From Gammaproteobacteria bacterium (GTDB lineage: Bacteria; Pseudomonadota; Gammaproteobacteria; Pseudomonadales; Azotimanducaceae): a DNA stretch of 32,017 bases. Position numbers and translations under genes: made by a program. The DNA is taken from assembly GCA_026707045.1 (NCBI GenBank), contig JAPOXO010000039.1:1-32017 (forward strand), given 5' to 3'. A model generated the notes under the pieces. That model worked only from the letters and a program-made list of their open reading frames with translations. It had not been told where the DNA came from and did no database searches. Shown here in pieces: positions 26,001 to 32,017 of this stretch (position 1 is the first letter of the stretch; every line of letters starts with the position of its first letter).

Positions 26001-26519
26001 TACACTCAACCATTAAATACGGGACCGGTGAGTTGGTTTCGTGATCCTCTGCTGCAATTGGACATGGATGCTGGACTTCCAGCAATCGCTTCTAACTGGT
26101 ACCAAACAAGACGTGCTATGTGGTCACGTACGAATATTTTCAGTTCATATGGCACCTATCGCAGAACGGCTGTTCAGTCCCTCAAGGAAGGAAATTCGTC
26201 CTTTAGCACGGTGAGATTTTCGGCTGAATTGCCGGAAACGTCGATCTGGAAGCTTGAATACCATTTGCCATTCCATGACGATTGGTATCCTCCAGAACGT
26301 GAGTTCAAGTACAAGTTTAAGATCGATAATGCCGAGAGTTCGTGGCATAAAGAGTGGGATATCAAGGAAGCAGATCAAGGGTGGAACGAGGTCGGTGAAT
26401 TTGATCTTGAACATGGAAATGTAAACGTGAATCTCATTGATGTGAGCGAAAAGTGGAGATATCGCTGGATATATGCCGATGCCATTCGTTGGTCGAAGAT
26501 CGATTCTTTGGCCCAATAA
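23055..26519 (+). CDS. ABC-2 type permease fused to M1-peptidase-like and golvesin-like domains
   Basis: A 1154-residue membrane protein. About seven hydrophobic segments lie in residues 20-295 (for example FWTAVFVITVVAGFGFAFA, RVAVVVVGVLTMFGWLLLLL) and resemble an ABC-2 permease half. Residues about 310-850 follow the M1 aminopeptidase layout: a beta domain, the segment GGGWRMNSANTLPG (588 on) with LMKEHGFP, and a helical end (FTFEDLVATAEMHG, FLTDWLETSHLPGY). The zinc motif appears lost: the expected site reads HSFFN (641-645) and the GAMEN motif is not kept. An HEIAH at 776-780 lies too far downstream to be that site. The last 130 residues, with GWNEVGEFDLEHGNVNVNL and IYADAIRW, match a golvesin/Xly carbohydrate-binding-like domain. 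No ABC ATPase gene is nearby. No ribosome-binding site is evident before the ATG. The role is unknown. Confidence 0.8.
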   Translation: MFLSITNIWSVAGAEARTAVRLVRFWTAVFVITVVAGFGFAFACLSLHFVAPYSPSTATPFYLLGNVEPTYFLIFQLVALLMVFDSSQQQTKNRIDQVLDSKPVSNFEYFAGRILGYTMLLWGFAAVLVLLAHGFGLIVSLSGNGFGEPFQIHSLLNLLAIDVPIMLLIWCAFTVFLSSVLRLRVAVVVVGVLTMFGWLLLLLDAPFTLRGIVSPSSNDVLFISDLLPEFPRWETLAVRFGTVMGAIALTFAATMFHRRRDSSTPLSNVLLSGICAAICVFAYGIAVGGAMAPGNQAEKWMAAHKQVSWTGGVDVKEISGQVHINPGRKLEIDLDLALEIGDIQSNALVFSFNPSMKVDKVELDGKSTAYTFENGLLQIPVNAAESVTGVHTFSLQAKGVPDRRFAYFDSAVDYLRSKDVPVVAPSLLGTDGSVFSRNYVALMPGNHWYPTPGPVNSDYETVQRGLDYFQVNLDVSLTQHKWTLVALGSELESENSKGTFNVRPKEPVHEIGLFASNFVSSSIDVGNLRFDMHLHKRHSRNLDALLLKNSEFASQFENRVEWYTGKGIAPLHSGLTLVEVPRRLRTVGGGWRMNSANTLPGIVLMKEHGFPRARLDIALKRASKQFEDEQEQIEAELVILHSFFNSAVLTENMWLSLSDRLWSHSTSAKGPHAQTLDQIMKSLTMKLFDLDPNYSSIYAAFYVSPNTRLNPDRTAWASDDGLSGDALSILNNDLRMINEFGSRASVWSYVEKVSLSDLPTTNGDQADLELLLLKSHEIAHGLLVANEDENLVAWFNSIRDTFAATNFTFEDLVATAEMHGVKIEPFLTDWLETSHLPGYRASQVNTTRLSDDEGGNPQWLASIDIRNSQEIPGVVAVQYPGIERNQWGFAVYEDSEPVFIEGESAVRINLVTPYQLTQARLNPNLSLNRLTFDLQVNAISADESVAMELPPFTEDSAWVPHENGIIVDDLSEGFKVFQAEPDYTQPLNTGPVSWFRDPLLQLDMDAGLPAIASNWYQTRRAMWSRTNIFSSYGTYRRTAVQSLKEGNSSFSTVRFSAELPETSIWKLEYHLPFHDDWYPPEREFKYKFKIDNAESSWHKEWDIKEADQGWNEVGEFDLEHGNVNVNLIDVSEKWRYRWIYADAIRWSKIDSLAQ

Positions 26520-26520
26520 A

Positions 26521-26532
26521 TACAGATCTGTA
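26521..26532. promoter_or_regulatory. Perfect 12-base palindrome TACAGATCTGTA
   Basis: It starts two bases after the stop of the fusion gene and shares the half-site ACAGAT/ATCTGT with a second dyad 80 bases downstream (centre to centre). The pair could be operator sites for the oxidoreductase gene that follows. Function is inferred only. Confidence 0.3.
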
Positions 26533-26598
26533 CAGGGACCCAATGCTTTAGTTGGGATTCAATAATTCGGAAATACTTAGAACAGACAGCCGAACAAA

Positions 26599-26614
26599 AT
26601 CTGTATTGACAGAT
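26599..26614. promoter_or_regulatory. Inverted repeat ATCTGT-ATTG-ACAGAT over a possible -35 box
   Basis: Six-base arms are perfect around a four-base centre. The right side contains TTGACA (26606-26611), a consensus -35 hexamer. The only -10 candidate is poor (GATATC, about 18 bases further). A repressor bound here would cover the promoter; this is a guess from layout. Confidence 0.3.
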
Positions 26615-26863
26615 CAATGCGAGTGCGGGGATATCAGTTTGAATGTGCGAAGCGTTGTGTAATAAACGGTGATTGAGTTATTGCTCAAAGGAGCAGCGGG
26701 TTGCCACCTGCCGAATTCTTTAGCAACAAACATGCCTCGAATCGACGTTTCAGCATCAGATGGGTTGTAGCACTATTTCAGTTTGCGGTCTCGTGGTCGA
26801 ATACGACTACATCGTGGCACTTGGCTCTCATCCAATCGAGTCCAAGCAAAAAAGGGTCAGTTT

Positions 26864-28438
26864 GTGAATTCAAAAGACGATGTCATCGTGGTTGGTGGCG
26901 GGCACAACGGGCTGGTCTGTGCCTGCTACCTCGCAAAGGCCGGACTGAAAGTAAGGATTTTTGAACGCCACACAGAGGTCGGCGGCGCAGCAGTCACGGA
27001 GGAATTTCATCCTGGATTTAGAAACTCGACTGCTAGTTACACCGTAGGACTCTTAGATCCGGAGGTGATTCGTGATCTAGAACTCTATGCGCATGGTCTA
27101 CGCATCGTGCCGAGACCAATGGCGAACTTCTTTCCGCTTTCAAATACTGAATCGCTGAGCGTTCACAACAACGTCAAAGACACTGCCGCTGAATTCGATC
27201 GGTTCTCATCGAGTGATGCAAGATCTTTTCTAGAGTTTCGAGAAATGCTGTCAAATGTTGGCGAATTTGTTCGTCGACAGATGACTAGGGAACCGCCACG
27301 GATCGGAGGAGGCATTAGAAATTGGCTAGATCTTCTTTTTGACTTGCGTGACTTTCGAAATCTCGCTCCTGAGACACGAAGCGATCTCATAGACTTATTC
27401 ACTGCTCCTATAGCACAACTGTTACATCGATGGTTCGAAAATCCCCATATTCAAAGTGCATTCGCCTTTGATGCTGTAGTCGGGAGCCACTCATCTCTAG
27501 ATTCGACTGGGACCGCCTATGGATTGCTTCATCATGCATTGGGCCAAGTGATTGATCGAGAGGGTGCGTGGGGTCATCCCATAGGAGGGATGGGCGCGAT
27601 TACTCAGGCGATGAAAGCGGAGGCTTTAAAACAGGGTGTTCACATTCACGTGGAGTCAGAGGTTGTGCAAGTAGTGACTAAAAACAACCGTGCCTGCGGG
27701 GTCGTATTGGAGAACGGCTCAGATTATGCCGCAAAGGCAATAGCTTCCAATATCGCACCGCAACATCTCTACCTCAAATTGCTAGGAAGGGGCACTGTGG
27801 AGCCCCATTTTCGAGAGCGAATTGAGAATCTCCGCTCTGAATCTGCGGTGTTACGGATCAATGTTGCGCTTTCTAACCTACCAGACTTCACCTGCAAAGC
27901 CAGAGAAACAAATCAAGACTACCTCCAGTCCGGTATTGTGATTGGTCCGACCCTCGATTACATGGAGAATGCCTATCTCGAATCGAGACTCAAAGGTTGG
28001 TCAAGCAATCCTGTAGTAGAAATGCTGATTCCCTCTTTAGTCGACGATTCATTGGCACCTGAAGGAGAGCATGTGGCGAGCCTTTTCTGTCAGCACTTTC
28101 CATATGATCGGGATTGGGAGAATCTCCGCGTGAATGCTGCCGACACGGTATTTTCGACGATGGACAAGTATGCGCCCAACTTTAGTAGTTCGGTGATAGC
28201 TCGACAGGTACTCACTCCTTTAGATCTAGAGAGAAGATTTCGACTGCCGCGAGGAGACATATTCCACATTGCCCATAGTTTGAATCAGCTGTGGTTCAAC
28301 CGGCCAGTTTCTGGGTATGGTGCATATCGGGGACCAGTTTCAGGGCTGTATCACTGCGGAGCCGGATCTCATCCTGGAGGGGGAGTGTCGGGTCTTCCTG
28401 GTCGTAATGCGGCACGAGCTATATTGTCCGACAATTAA
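26864..28438 (+). CDS. FAD-dependent oxidoreductase of the PYROXD2/phytoene-desaturase (CrtI) type
   Basis: A 524-residue flavoprotein. The GTG at 26864 is chosen because AAGGG lies seven bases upstream and the Rossmann motif VIVVGGGHNGLVCACYLA then starts at residue 8; the frame is open back to 26783, but that stretch does not resemble the family. IFERHTEVGGAAVTEEFHPG is the second family block. Near the C-terminus HIAHSLNQLWFNRP and CGAGSHPGGGVSGLPGRNAA form the FAD-binding end typical of PYROXD2-like proteins. It has the normal length. The superfamily does desaturation, isomerisation or amine and alcohol oxidation; no carotenoid genes are nearby, so a carotenoid role is unlikely. The substrate is unknown. 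The next gene starts nine bases after its stop. Confidence 0.9.
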   Translation: MNSKDDVIVVGGGHNGLVCACYLAKAGLKVRIFERHTEVGGAAVTEEFHPGFRNSTASYTVGLLDPEVIRDLELYAHGLRIVPRPMANFFPLSNTESLSVHNNVKDTAAEFDRFSSSDARSFLEFREMLSNVGEFVRRQMTREPPRIGGGIRNWLDLLFDLRDFRNLAPETRSDLIDLFTAPIAQLLHRWFENPHIQSAFAFDAVVGSHSSLDSTGTAYGLLHHALGQVIDREGAWGHPIGGMGAITQAMKAEALKQGVHIHVESEVVQVVTKNNRACGVVLENGSDYAAKAIASNIAPQHLYLKLLGRGTVEPHFRERIENLRSESAVLRINVALSNLPDFTCKARETNQDYLQSGIVIGPTLDYMENAYLESRLKGWSSNPVVEMLIPSLVDDSLAPEGEHVASLFCQHFPYDRDWENLRVNAADTVFSTMDKYAPNFSSSVIARQVLTPLDLERRFRLPRGDIFHIAHSLNQLWFNRPVSGYGAYRGPVSGLYHCGAGSHPGGGVSGLPGRNAARAILSDN

Positions 28439-28447
28439 GATGACCCA

Positions 28448-29521
28448 ATGAGATCAGACTCATTGAGTCGTGCGTTAATTGCAGTTTTGACCGCACTTCT
28501 GCTTACAGTAATTCTGGCTGGATGCATTAGTACACGCGTTGTGCATTCAGATTCGGAGTTGGAGCAAATGCACATTGCTCATTTCTCCGAATACCAAGGT
28601 GCAACTGGTAAAGTTGCGGATGTCGTTCTAGTCGAACGCGAAACGGGTGGATTGGCGGTTCTCACTGATAAACACATAGCGTACTACGACAAGGACCTTC
28701 AATTCGAACGTACCGTCAGGTTTAAGCACCGCTACGCGGAATTCGGTGTCATTCAAGGACCAGATGGAAAACTCTGGTTTGCGGGCTACGAATACTGGAC
28801 TTGGATGTTCGGAATTCTTCATCGCATGAATTTCGAGATCCACGCAATGCCTCTGGGAAATGCGCAACCGACCCACACTTGGATTTGCAAAGCATGTGAG
28901 AGATTGAGTGTGTTGCGCCTCTCTAATCCGAGTTTAGACATTCTCTATACGCTTTCTCCCGGTGCTTCCAACCGACCCAGTTCGTGGATGTTTTTCGATG
29001 TTGAAACGGGAGAATCTCATAGTGTTGATGAGTTTGACGATATTCGGACAATGGTCGGCGCACATCGAATCAAGAACGAGCCGTTGTCTCTGCGATTTGA
29101 ACAGAGTTCTAACGACTTTCACTATGCAAGTGAAGAGTGGTGGATGTACGCATTTTCTTCTTGTTCGGACAGGCGGAGAAACCTAGCTGGAAGATTGGAG
29201 CAGCAACGGCGGAGGTGCGTATGGCATCCAGACAAGTCAATTGTGGACGCGCAATACACTTTACAGATTAACAGTACTTACAAACGTTTGGTATTGAAGA
29301 ACGTAGAAGAGACTCTCGACAGTTGGGATTTGAAAGAACTGGTCGAAGTAGAAGGATTCTCTAGGGTTGTAGGTTGGTACCGTTATCCAAATAGTTGCGA
29401 TGAATCTTCAATTGAGCTTATTGAAATCAATGGCACAAATATAAGCGAGATAGACGTTGACCCGCAGCAAGGATGTTCAAAAACCGTAGCGATTTTGACA
29501 GGTACTTTTTCTCCTTGTTAG
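28448..29521 (+). CDS. Unrecognised lipoprotein, apparent frame interrupted by TAG
   Basis: 357 residues to the first stop. The N-terminus is a clear lipoprotein signal: Arg-rich start, hydrophobic stretch and lipobox ILAGC with Cys26, so it should be anchored in the envelope. The mature part has repeated beta-type segments (GGLAVLTDKHIAYYD, VIQGPDGKLWFAGYEYW) that suggest a propeller or similar fold, and several cysteines (CKACERL, SSCSDRR, YPNSCDE, QQGCSK). I do not recognise the family. It starts nine bases after the oxidoreductase stop, so the two are probably co-transcribed. The frame stays open for 51 more codons after the TAG at 29519-29521, with protein-like sequence, so the real gene may end at 29677. 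The stop could be a mutation, a sequencing error or a true end. Confidence 0.75.
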   Translation: MRSDSLSRALIAVLTALLLTVILAGCISTRVVHSDSELEQMHIAHFSEYQGATGKVADVVLVERETGGLAVLTDKHIAYYDKDLQFERTVRFKHRYAEFGVIQGPDGKLWFAGYEYWTWMFGILHRMNFEIHAMPLGNAQPTHTWICKACERLSVLRLSNPSLDILYTLSPGASNRPSSWMFFDVETGESHSVDEFDDIRTMVGAHRIKNEPLSLRFEQSSNDFHYASEEWWMYAFSSCSDRRRNLAGRLEQQRRRCVWHPDKSIVDAQYTLQINSTYKRLVLKNVEETLDSWDLKELVEVEGFSRVVGWYRYPNSCDESSIELIEINGTNISEIDVDPQQGCSKTVAILTGTFSPC

Positions 29522-29677
29522 CAAGGCATGTGCGAGATGGTAACCGGACTGTTTGAAATAGAAGACGGAGGAAAAGCACGTTTAATTGAACTTATTCAAG
29601 CGCCATCCAGCTCGTCAGTTCGACTAGCTGATGGAAGAATAGTCTTTTCTGTGGGTAAAAAAATTGTTTTTATCTAG
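29522..29677 (+). pseudogene. Same-frame continuation of the lipoprotein gene after TAG
   Basis: 51 codons in the same frame as the preceding gene, ending at TAG 29675-29677. The translation reads GMCEMVTGLFEIEDGGKARL, then IELIQAPSSSSVRLADGRI and ends VFSVGKKIVFI, an alternating beta-strand pattern like the earlier part of the protein. The first codon after the stop is CAA. An ATG at 29528 could start a separate 49-residue peptide, but no ribosome-binding site supports that. Confidence 0.5.
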
Positions 29678-29822
29678 TTCTTTGATTGCCTTCAATGAGA
29701 CTGTAGAAACGCAGACTAACTACAACCAAAGGGACACGTTGCCCAACACTATCGTTCAGTGACTGTTCCTAGAATTTATTCAGTCTGCATTTGCCCGTAA
29801 GCGACAAATGATTGGAAAGCGT

Positions 29823-29839
29823 ATTTCTCGTTGAGAAAT
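29823..29839. repeat. Seven-base hairpin ATTTCTC-GTT-GAGAAAT
   Basis: A perfect stem with a three-base loop in the gap between the lipoprotein gene and tRNA-Asn. No T-run follows on either strand. It may be a processing or stability structure, or chance. The rest of the 295-base gap (29678-29972) shows no gene. Confidence 0.3.
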
Positions 29840-29882
29840 CGACTCTGTATTCACATCGCGGAGATGCATTTGCTCATCTGGA

Positions 29883-29913
29883 CTTCAAAGCAATTTGAAG
29901 ATGATGATTTTTT
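29883..29913 (+). terminator. Possible intrinsic terminator (GCAA-loop hairpin plus T-run)
   Basis: CTTCAAA (29883-29889) pairs with TTTGAAG (29894-29900) across a GCAA loop of the stable GNRA type. Six T follow at 29908-29913, after seven other bases. The stem is AT-rich and the T-run is late, so it would be weak. It sits about 200 bases after the lipoprotein frame and on the strand that would protect the oppositely read tRNA gene. Confidence 0.35.
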
Positions 29914-29972
29914 CGACTTGCTGCCAGTAAGATATTCGGAAAGCCACTGACGGTCTATAGCCAAGAAGAGAG

Positions 29973-30048
29973 TGGCTCCACCTGCTGGGCTCGAACCAGC
30001 GACCCGCTGATTAACAGTCAGCTGCTCTACCAACTGAGCTAAGGTGGA
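29973..30048 (-). tRNA. tRNA-Asn (anticodon GTT)
   Basis: A 76-base tRNA with the full cloverleaf: acceptor arms TCCACCT and AGGTGGA, D-arm GCTC/GAGC, anticodon arm GCTGA-CTGTTAA-TCAGC with GTT at 34-36, and T-arm with GGTTCGAGCC. Discriminator G and CCA are encoded. It reads towards the lipoprotein gene and away from the ferredoxin gene. Confidence 0.97.
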
Positions 30049-30152
30049 ATGTACGATAATTGTAATCAATCAGTCAGACACGCACAGAACGACTTCGATC
30101 CTATCATGTGCCGTAAATTTCGCCGTATTGAAAATGGAGTTGGTATTCAACG

Positions 30153-30494
30153 ATGAAAACCGGTACCACGTCCGGCCCGCTGATCGCAGCGGTAACTTTC
30201 AACGGCACAAAATACGAAATTGAAGGAGAGACTGGTCAGTCTCTCATGAAAAATTTGCTTGACAACGGTATCCCTGGTATCGACGCTGATTGTGGCGGTG
30301 AATGTTCATGCGCAACATGTCATGTCATCCTTCCGGAGGATTGGTACGCAAAGTTAGGTGAGCCTAGTAGCGATGAGGAAGCGATGCTTGGTATGAACCC
30401 TGAAATAACGCCTACCTCCAGATTGTCGTGCCAAATCAAAGTCACCGATGAGTTGGACGGTTTGAGTGTTGAAATCCCTGAATTTCAGTTTTAA
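30153..30494 (+). CDS. Adrenodoxin-type 2Fe-2S ferredoxin
   Basis: A 113-residue electron carrier of the vertebrate-adrenodoxin/putidaredoxin type. Cluster ligands are Cys47, Cys53 and Cys56 in DCGGECSCATCH (C-x5-C-x2-C) and Cys93 in SRLSCQIKV, 36 residues later, all normal. An extra cysteine (Cys51) lies inside the loop that wraps the cluster. EDWYAKLGEPSSDEEAML is the usual acidic partner-binding helix region. Such ferredoxins feed cytochromes P450, Rieske oxygenases or Fe-S assembly. No partner P450 or ferredoxin reductase is in view, and the isc genes are absent, so a role with an oxygenase elsewhere is more likely. The ATG has GGAG about 12 bases upstream. The 104 bases before it form a divergent promoter region with the tRNA gene. 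Confidence 0.94.
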   Translation: MKTGTTSGPLIAAVTFNGTKYEIEGETGQSLMKNLLDNGIPGIDADCGGECSCATCHVILPEDWYAKLGEPSSDEEAMLGMNPEITPTSRLSCQIKVTDELDGLSVEIPEFQF

Positions 30495-30542
30495 GCCAGC
30501 TTTATGGGTACCATCGGCTAAGTTTAACTGGGGGCTGGAATC

Positions 30543-31346
30543 TTGAGCGAAAGAGCACATCTCGTCGTTGGTGGATTTCCAATTGGATCCAACGCAGGTC
30601 ACGACATGGACTTTGTACGGATTCAGCTATTGCAGATGCTCTATCGGCACAACTTCCACACTACTGTTTCCCAAGATTTCTCTAGCTTGAATGGACGCCT
30701 CCACTCTGCGGACTTCTTAGTAACCTATGTGGCAGGTCCCTATCCCGATGATGACCAGACTCAAGTCCTGGAGCAGTGGCTCAAAAATGGAGGAAAGTGG
30801 TTTGCTCTGCACGGTACAAGTGGCGGTCGAGCAAAACGAATAAATGGGACCAGTCAGCGTCGAGAAATGGTGCGGCTGCCGCACCATGACCTGTTGGGCG
30901 CATATTTTCTGAATCACCCTCCGGTTCGACGATTCAGGGTAAGGATCGAGGCCTCGACGCATCCGCTGCTGAAGGAATTGCCGGCCGAGTTCGAGGTGGA
31001 GGACGAACTCTATTTGATAGAGCCTATCGATGTTGACAACCCGTTGCTGTCTACTGAATTAGTTAGAGATCCGTCTCCGCCAGGATTTGGATTTCACTAC
31101 TCAGAAGATACATCTCTACAGTCCGACGGCAAGACACGTATCTTGGGAACCGAGCGTCTAGTCGGAAAAGGTGCGGTCTGCTACGTCGCTCTCGGTCATA
31201 CACATAATCCGTCTACAAATATGCAACCATTCGTAGACACAAGCGTGGCCAAAGATGGAGCGACTCCCAAAACGTTTAGAGGTCCCTGGACGAACGATTA
31301 CTTCATCAAGATCGTGGAGAATGCCATGGATTGGGGTAAGGAATAG
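30543..31346 (+). CDS. ThuA-domain protein (trehalose-utilisation-like, glutamine-amidotransferase-like fold)
   Basis: A 267-residue cytoplasmic protein of the ThuA group. The N-terminal HLVVGGFPIGSNAGHDMDF, the aspartate/glycine-rich VTYVAGPYPDDDQTQVLEQW, the strand GGKWFALHGTSGG and the later VEDELYLIE and GAVCYVALGHTHNP segments are family landmarks. Cys of a true amidotransferase nucleophile is replaced by His in ALHGTSGG, as usual in ThuA proteins. Relatives are linked to use of trehalose and keto-sugars, but the exact reaction is poorly known. The start is a TTG at 30543 behind GGGGGCTGGAA. It lies 48 bases after the ferredoxin gene, and the two are probably transcribed together without an evident shared pathway. 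Confidence 0.87.
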   Translation: MSERAHLVVGGFPIGSNAGHDMDFVRIQLLQMLYRHNFHTTVSQDFSSLNGRLHSADFLVTYVAGPYPDDDQTQVLEQWLKNGGKWFALHGTSGGRAKRINGTSQRREMVRLPHHDLLGAYFLNHPPVRRFRVRIEASTHPLLKELPAEFEVEDELYLIEPIDVDNPLLSTELVRDPSPPGFGFHYSEDTSLQSDGKTRILGTERLVGKGAVCYVALGHTHNPSTNMQPFVDTSVAKDGATPKTFRGPWTNDYFIKIVENAMDWGKE

Positions 31347-31539
31347 ACCGAAGCGAACGAACAATGGTTCAAACGACAGGTTGCGAAATTCTCAACTAGA
31401 ACGTGCAACGCTTAGGAACGCAATCCTGTCGATGAGTTCATGCGTTCATGTCGTAAGACTGACAATTGTTCTCGGACCTTACAGCTGTTCCTTTCGAAGC
31501 CGTCTTTGACGAGAATGATTAGGGAGTAGCTAGCAAGCG

Positions 31540-32017
31540 GTGCCTGTTCTTCAGCAAGTTCTCACTGTTCTTGGATTGAGTTACCTCGCTGCTTGCTTGG
31601 TCCTTTTCTTTATTCAAGACGCAATCTTGTTCTATCCAAGCGAAGCAAAGAACAAACTAAGGGCTCCCTATGAAGAGTTTGAGCTTCCAGTCGCAAGTGG
31701 CAGAAAGATCGTTTCAAGAGGCTATATCGTTAATGAAGATGCAGAGGGCCCCGTGGTTGTGTTCTTTACAGGCAATCTGGGAGAGGCTCGGACCTATGTT
31801 GATCGATTCGCTACCTTTGGCGTTCCTGTAGTGCTCACAAACTATCGTGGGTTTGGAAAGAGCGACGGCACACCAACAGAGAAGACAATGGTTCGCGATG
31901 CAAAGCTACAGGTTGAATGGGTACGATCTGAATTTCCCAATCGTCAGTTGGTCTTAATGGGAAACAGTATGGGGACCGGGATAGCAATTCTTGCATCTGA
32001 CGAAAATGTTCAAGGGC
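31540..32017 (+). CDS. Membrane-anchored alpha/beta hydrolase, 3' end missing
   Basis: 159 residues are visible before the window ends. A hydrophobic N-terminal segment (residues about 6-26, ending VLFFIQDAILFYPS) should anchor or export it. The alpha/beta-hydrolase core follows: the strand VVVFFTGNLGEARTY near 80, then NYRGFGKSDGTPTE, and the nucleophile elbow GNSMG (G-x-S-x-G) near the end, like Bem46/ABHD13-type serine hydrolases. The catalytic Asp and His lie beyond the window. The start is a GTG at 31540 with AGGGAG about 13 bases upstream. It follows the ThuA gene by 193 bases in which no gene was seen. Confidence 0.88.
   Translation, partial: MPVLQQVLTVLGLSYLAACLVLFFIQDAILFYPSEAKNKLRAPYEEFELPVASGRKIVSRGYIVNEDAEGPVVVFFTGNLGEARTYVDRFATFGVPVVLTNYRGFGKSDGTPTEKTMVRDAKLQVEWVRSEFPNRQLVLMGNSMGTGIAILASDENVQG

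Larger units (their letters stand above)
26520..26863. other. 344-base intergenic region with two related palindromes
   Basis: The region holds the two ACAGAT/ATCTGT palindromes listed separately and a ribosome-binding site (AAGGG, about 26851-26856) for the next gene. The sequence CCCAATGCTTTAGTTGGG near 26540 can fold into a five-base stem, too weak to call a terminator. No gene was found. Confidence 0.4.

Noticed and set aside
26701..26964. Plus-strand frame starting with TTG behind AAAGGAG
   Set aside because: Despite the good ribosome-binding site it runs into the oxidoreductase gene in another frame and its product resembles nothing.
1..32017. CRISPR arrays, prophage genes, intact insertion sequences or biosynthetic megasynthases
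   Set aside because: No regularly spaced repeats, integrases, intact transposases, phage structural genes or multidomain synthases were seen on either strand.

Overview
The window looks like a chromosome segment of a Gram-negative, aerobic, heterotrophic bacterium. The signs are several lipoprotein or Sec-type signal peptides, a periplasmic two-PDZ Deg protease, a periplasmic thioredoxin-like protein, and a tRNA with encoded CCA. Gene content is dominated by families that are abundant in uncultured marine and host-associated (for example sponge-associated) bacteria: type III CoA-transferases, phytanoyl-CoA-type dioxygenases, a type I sulfatase, Gfo/Idh/MocA, an HpcH/HpaI-type aldolase, ThuA and a large ankyrin protein. 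A marine proteobacterium, perhaps gammaproteobacterial, fits best, but this is a judgement from families and not a phylogenetic placement. GTG and TTG starts are common. No phage, CRISPR array or intact insertion sequence was seen.

Layout. 2-3322 (+): two overlapping CaiB/BaiF CoA-transferase genes, the first cut by the window edge, followed by a lipoprotein-type membrane dipeptidase. 3329-7960 (-): a phytanoyl-CoA-type dioxygenase, an FAD monooxygenase one base downstream, a Deg protease and an SGNH hydrolase. 8111-11438 (-): an SDR or uronate-dehydrogenase-like gene, then modA, modB and modC for molybdate import. 11853-12017 (+): a 54-residue rubredoxin, converging on an ankyrin-repeat gene (-), which lies behind an enoyl-CoA hydratase gene (-). 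14881-15981 (+): an M48 metalloprotease with a PDZ domain. 16049-19753 (+): a compact cluster of sulfatase, second dioxygenase and Gfo/Idh/MocA oxidoreductase, converging on an HpcH/HpaI-type aldolase gene (-). 20590-21190 is a long spacer with what may be a decayed open frame. 21191-26519 (+): a TlpA-like thioredoxin-fold protein and a 1154-residue ABC-2 permease/M1-like/golvesin-like fusion. 26864-29677 (+): a PYROXD2/CrtI-type FAD oxidoreductase and a lipoprotein gene that seems interrupted by an in-frame TAG. 29973-30048 (-): tRNA-Asn. 30153-32017 (+): an adrenodoxin-type ferredoxin, a ThuA-domain protein and the start of a membrane-anchored alpha/beta hydrolase.

How the genes may work together. 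Much of the window suits oxidative breakdown of organic compounds: desulfation, Fe(II)/2-oxoglutarate hydroxylation, flavin monooxygenation, sugar or polyol dehydrogenation, aldol cleavage, CoA activation and enoyl-CoA hydration. Rubredoxin and ferredoxin could carry electrons, and molybdate uptake would supply molybdoenzymes encoded elsewhere. The four most notable points are: a CoA-transferase pair in which only the second protein keeps the catalytic aspartate; the sulfatase/dioxygenase/dehydrogenase/aldolase cluster; the TlpA plus ABC-2/M1-like/golvesin pair, whose peptidase motifs look degenerate and which has no ATPase gene beside it; and the lipoprotein gene with a stop codon inside its apparent frame.
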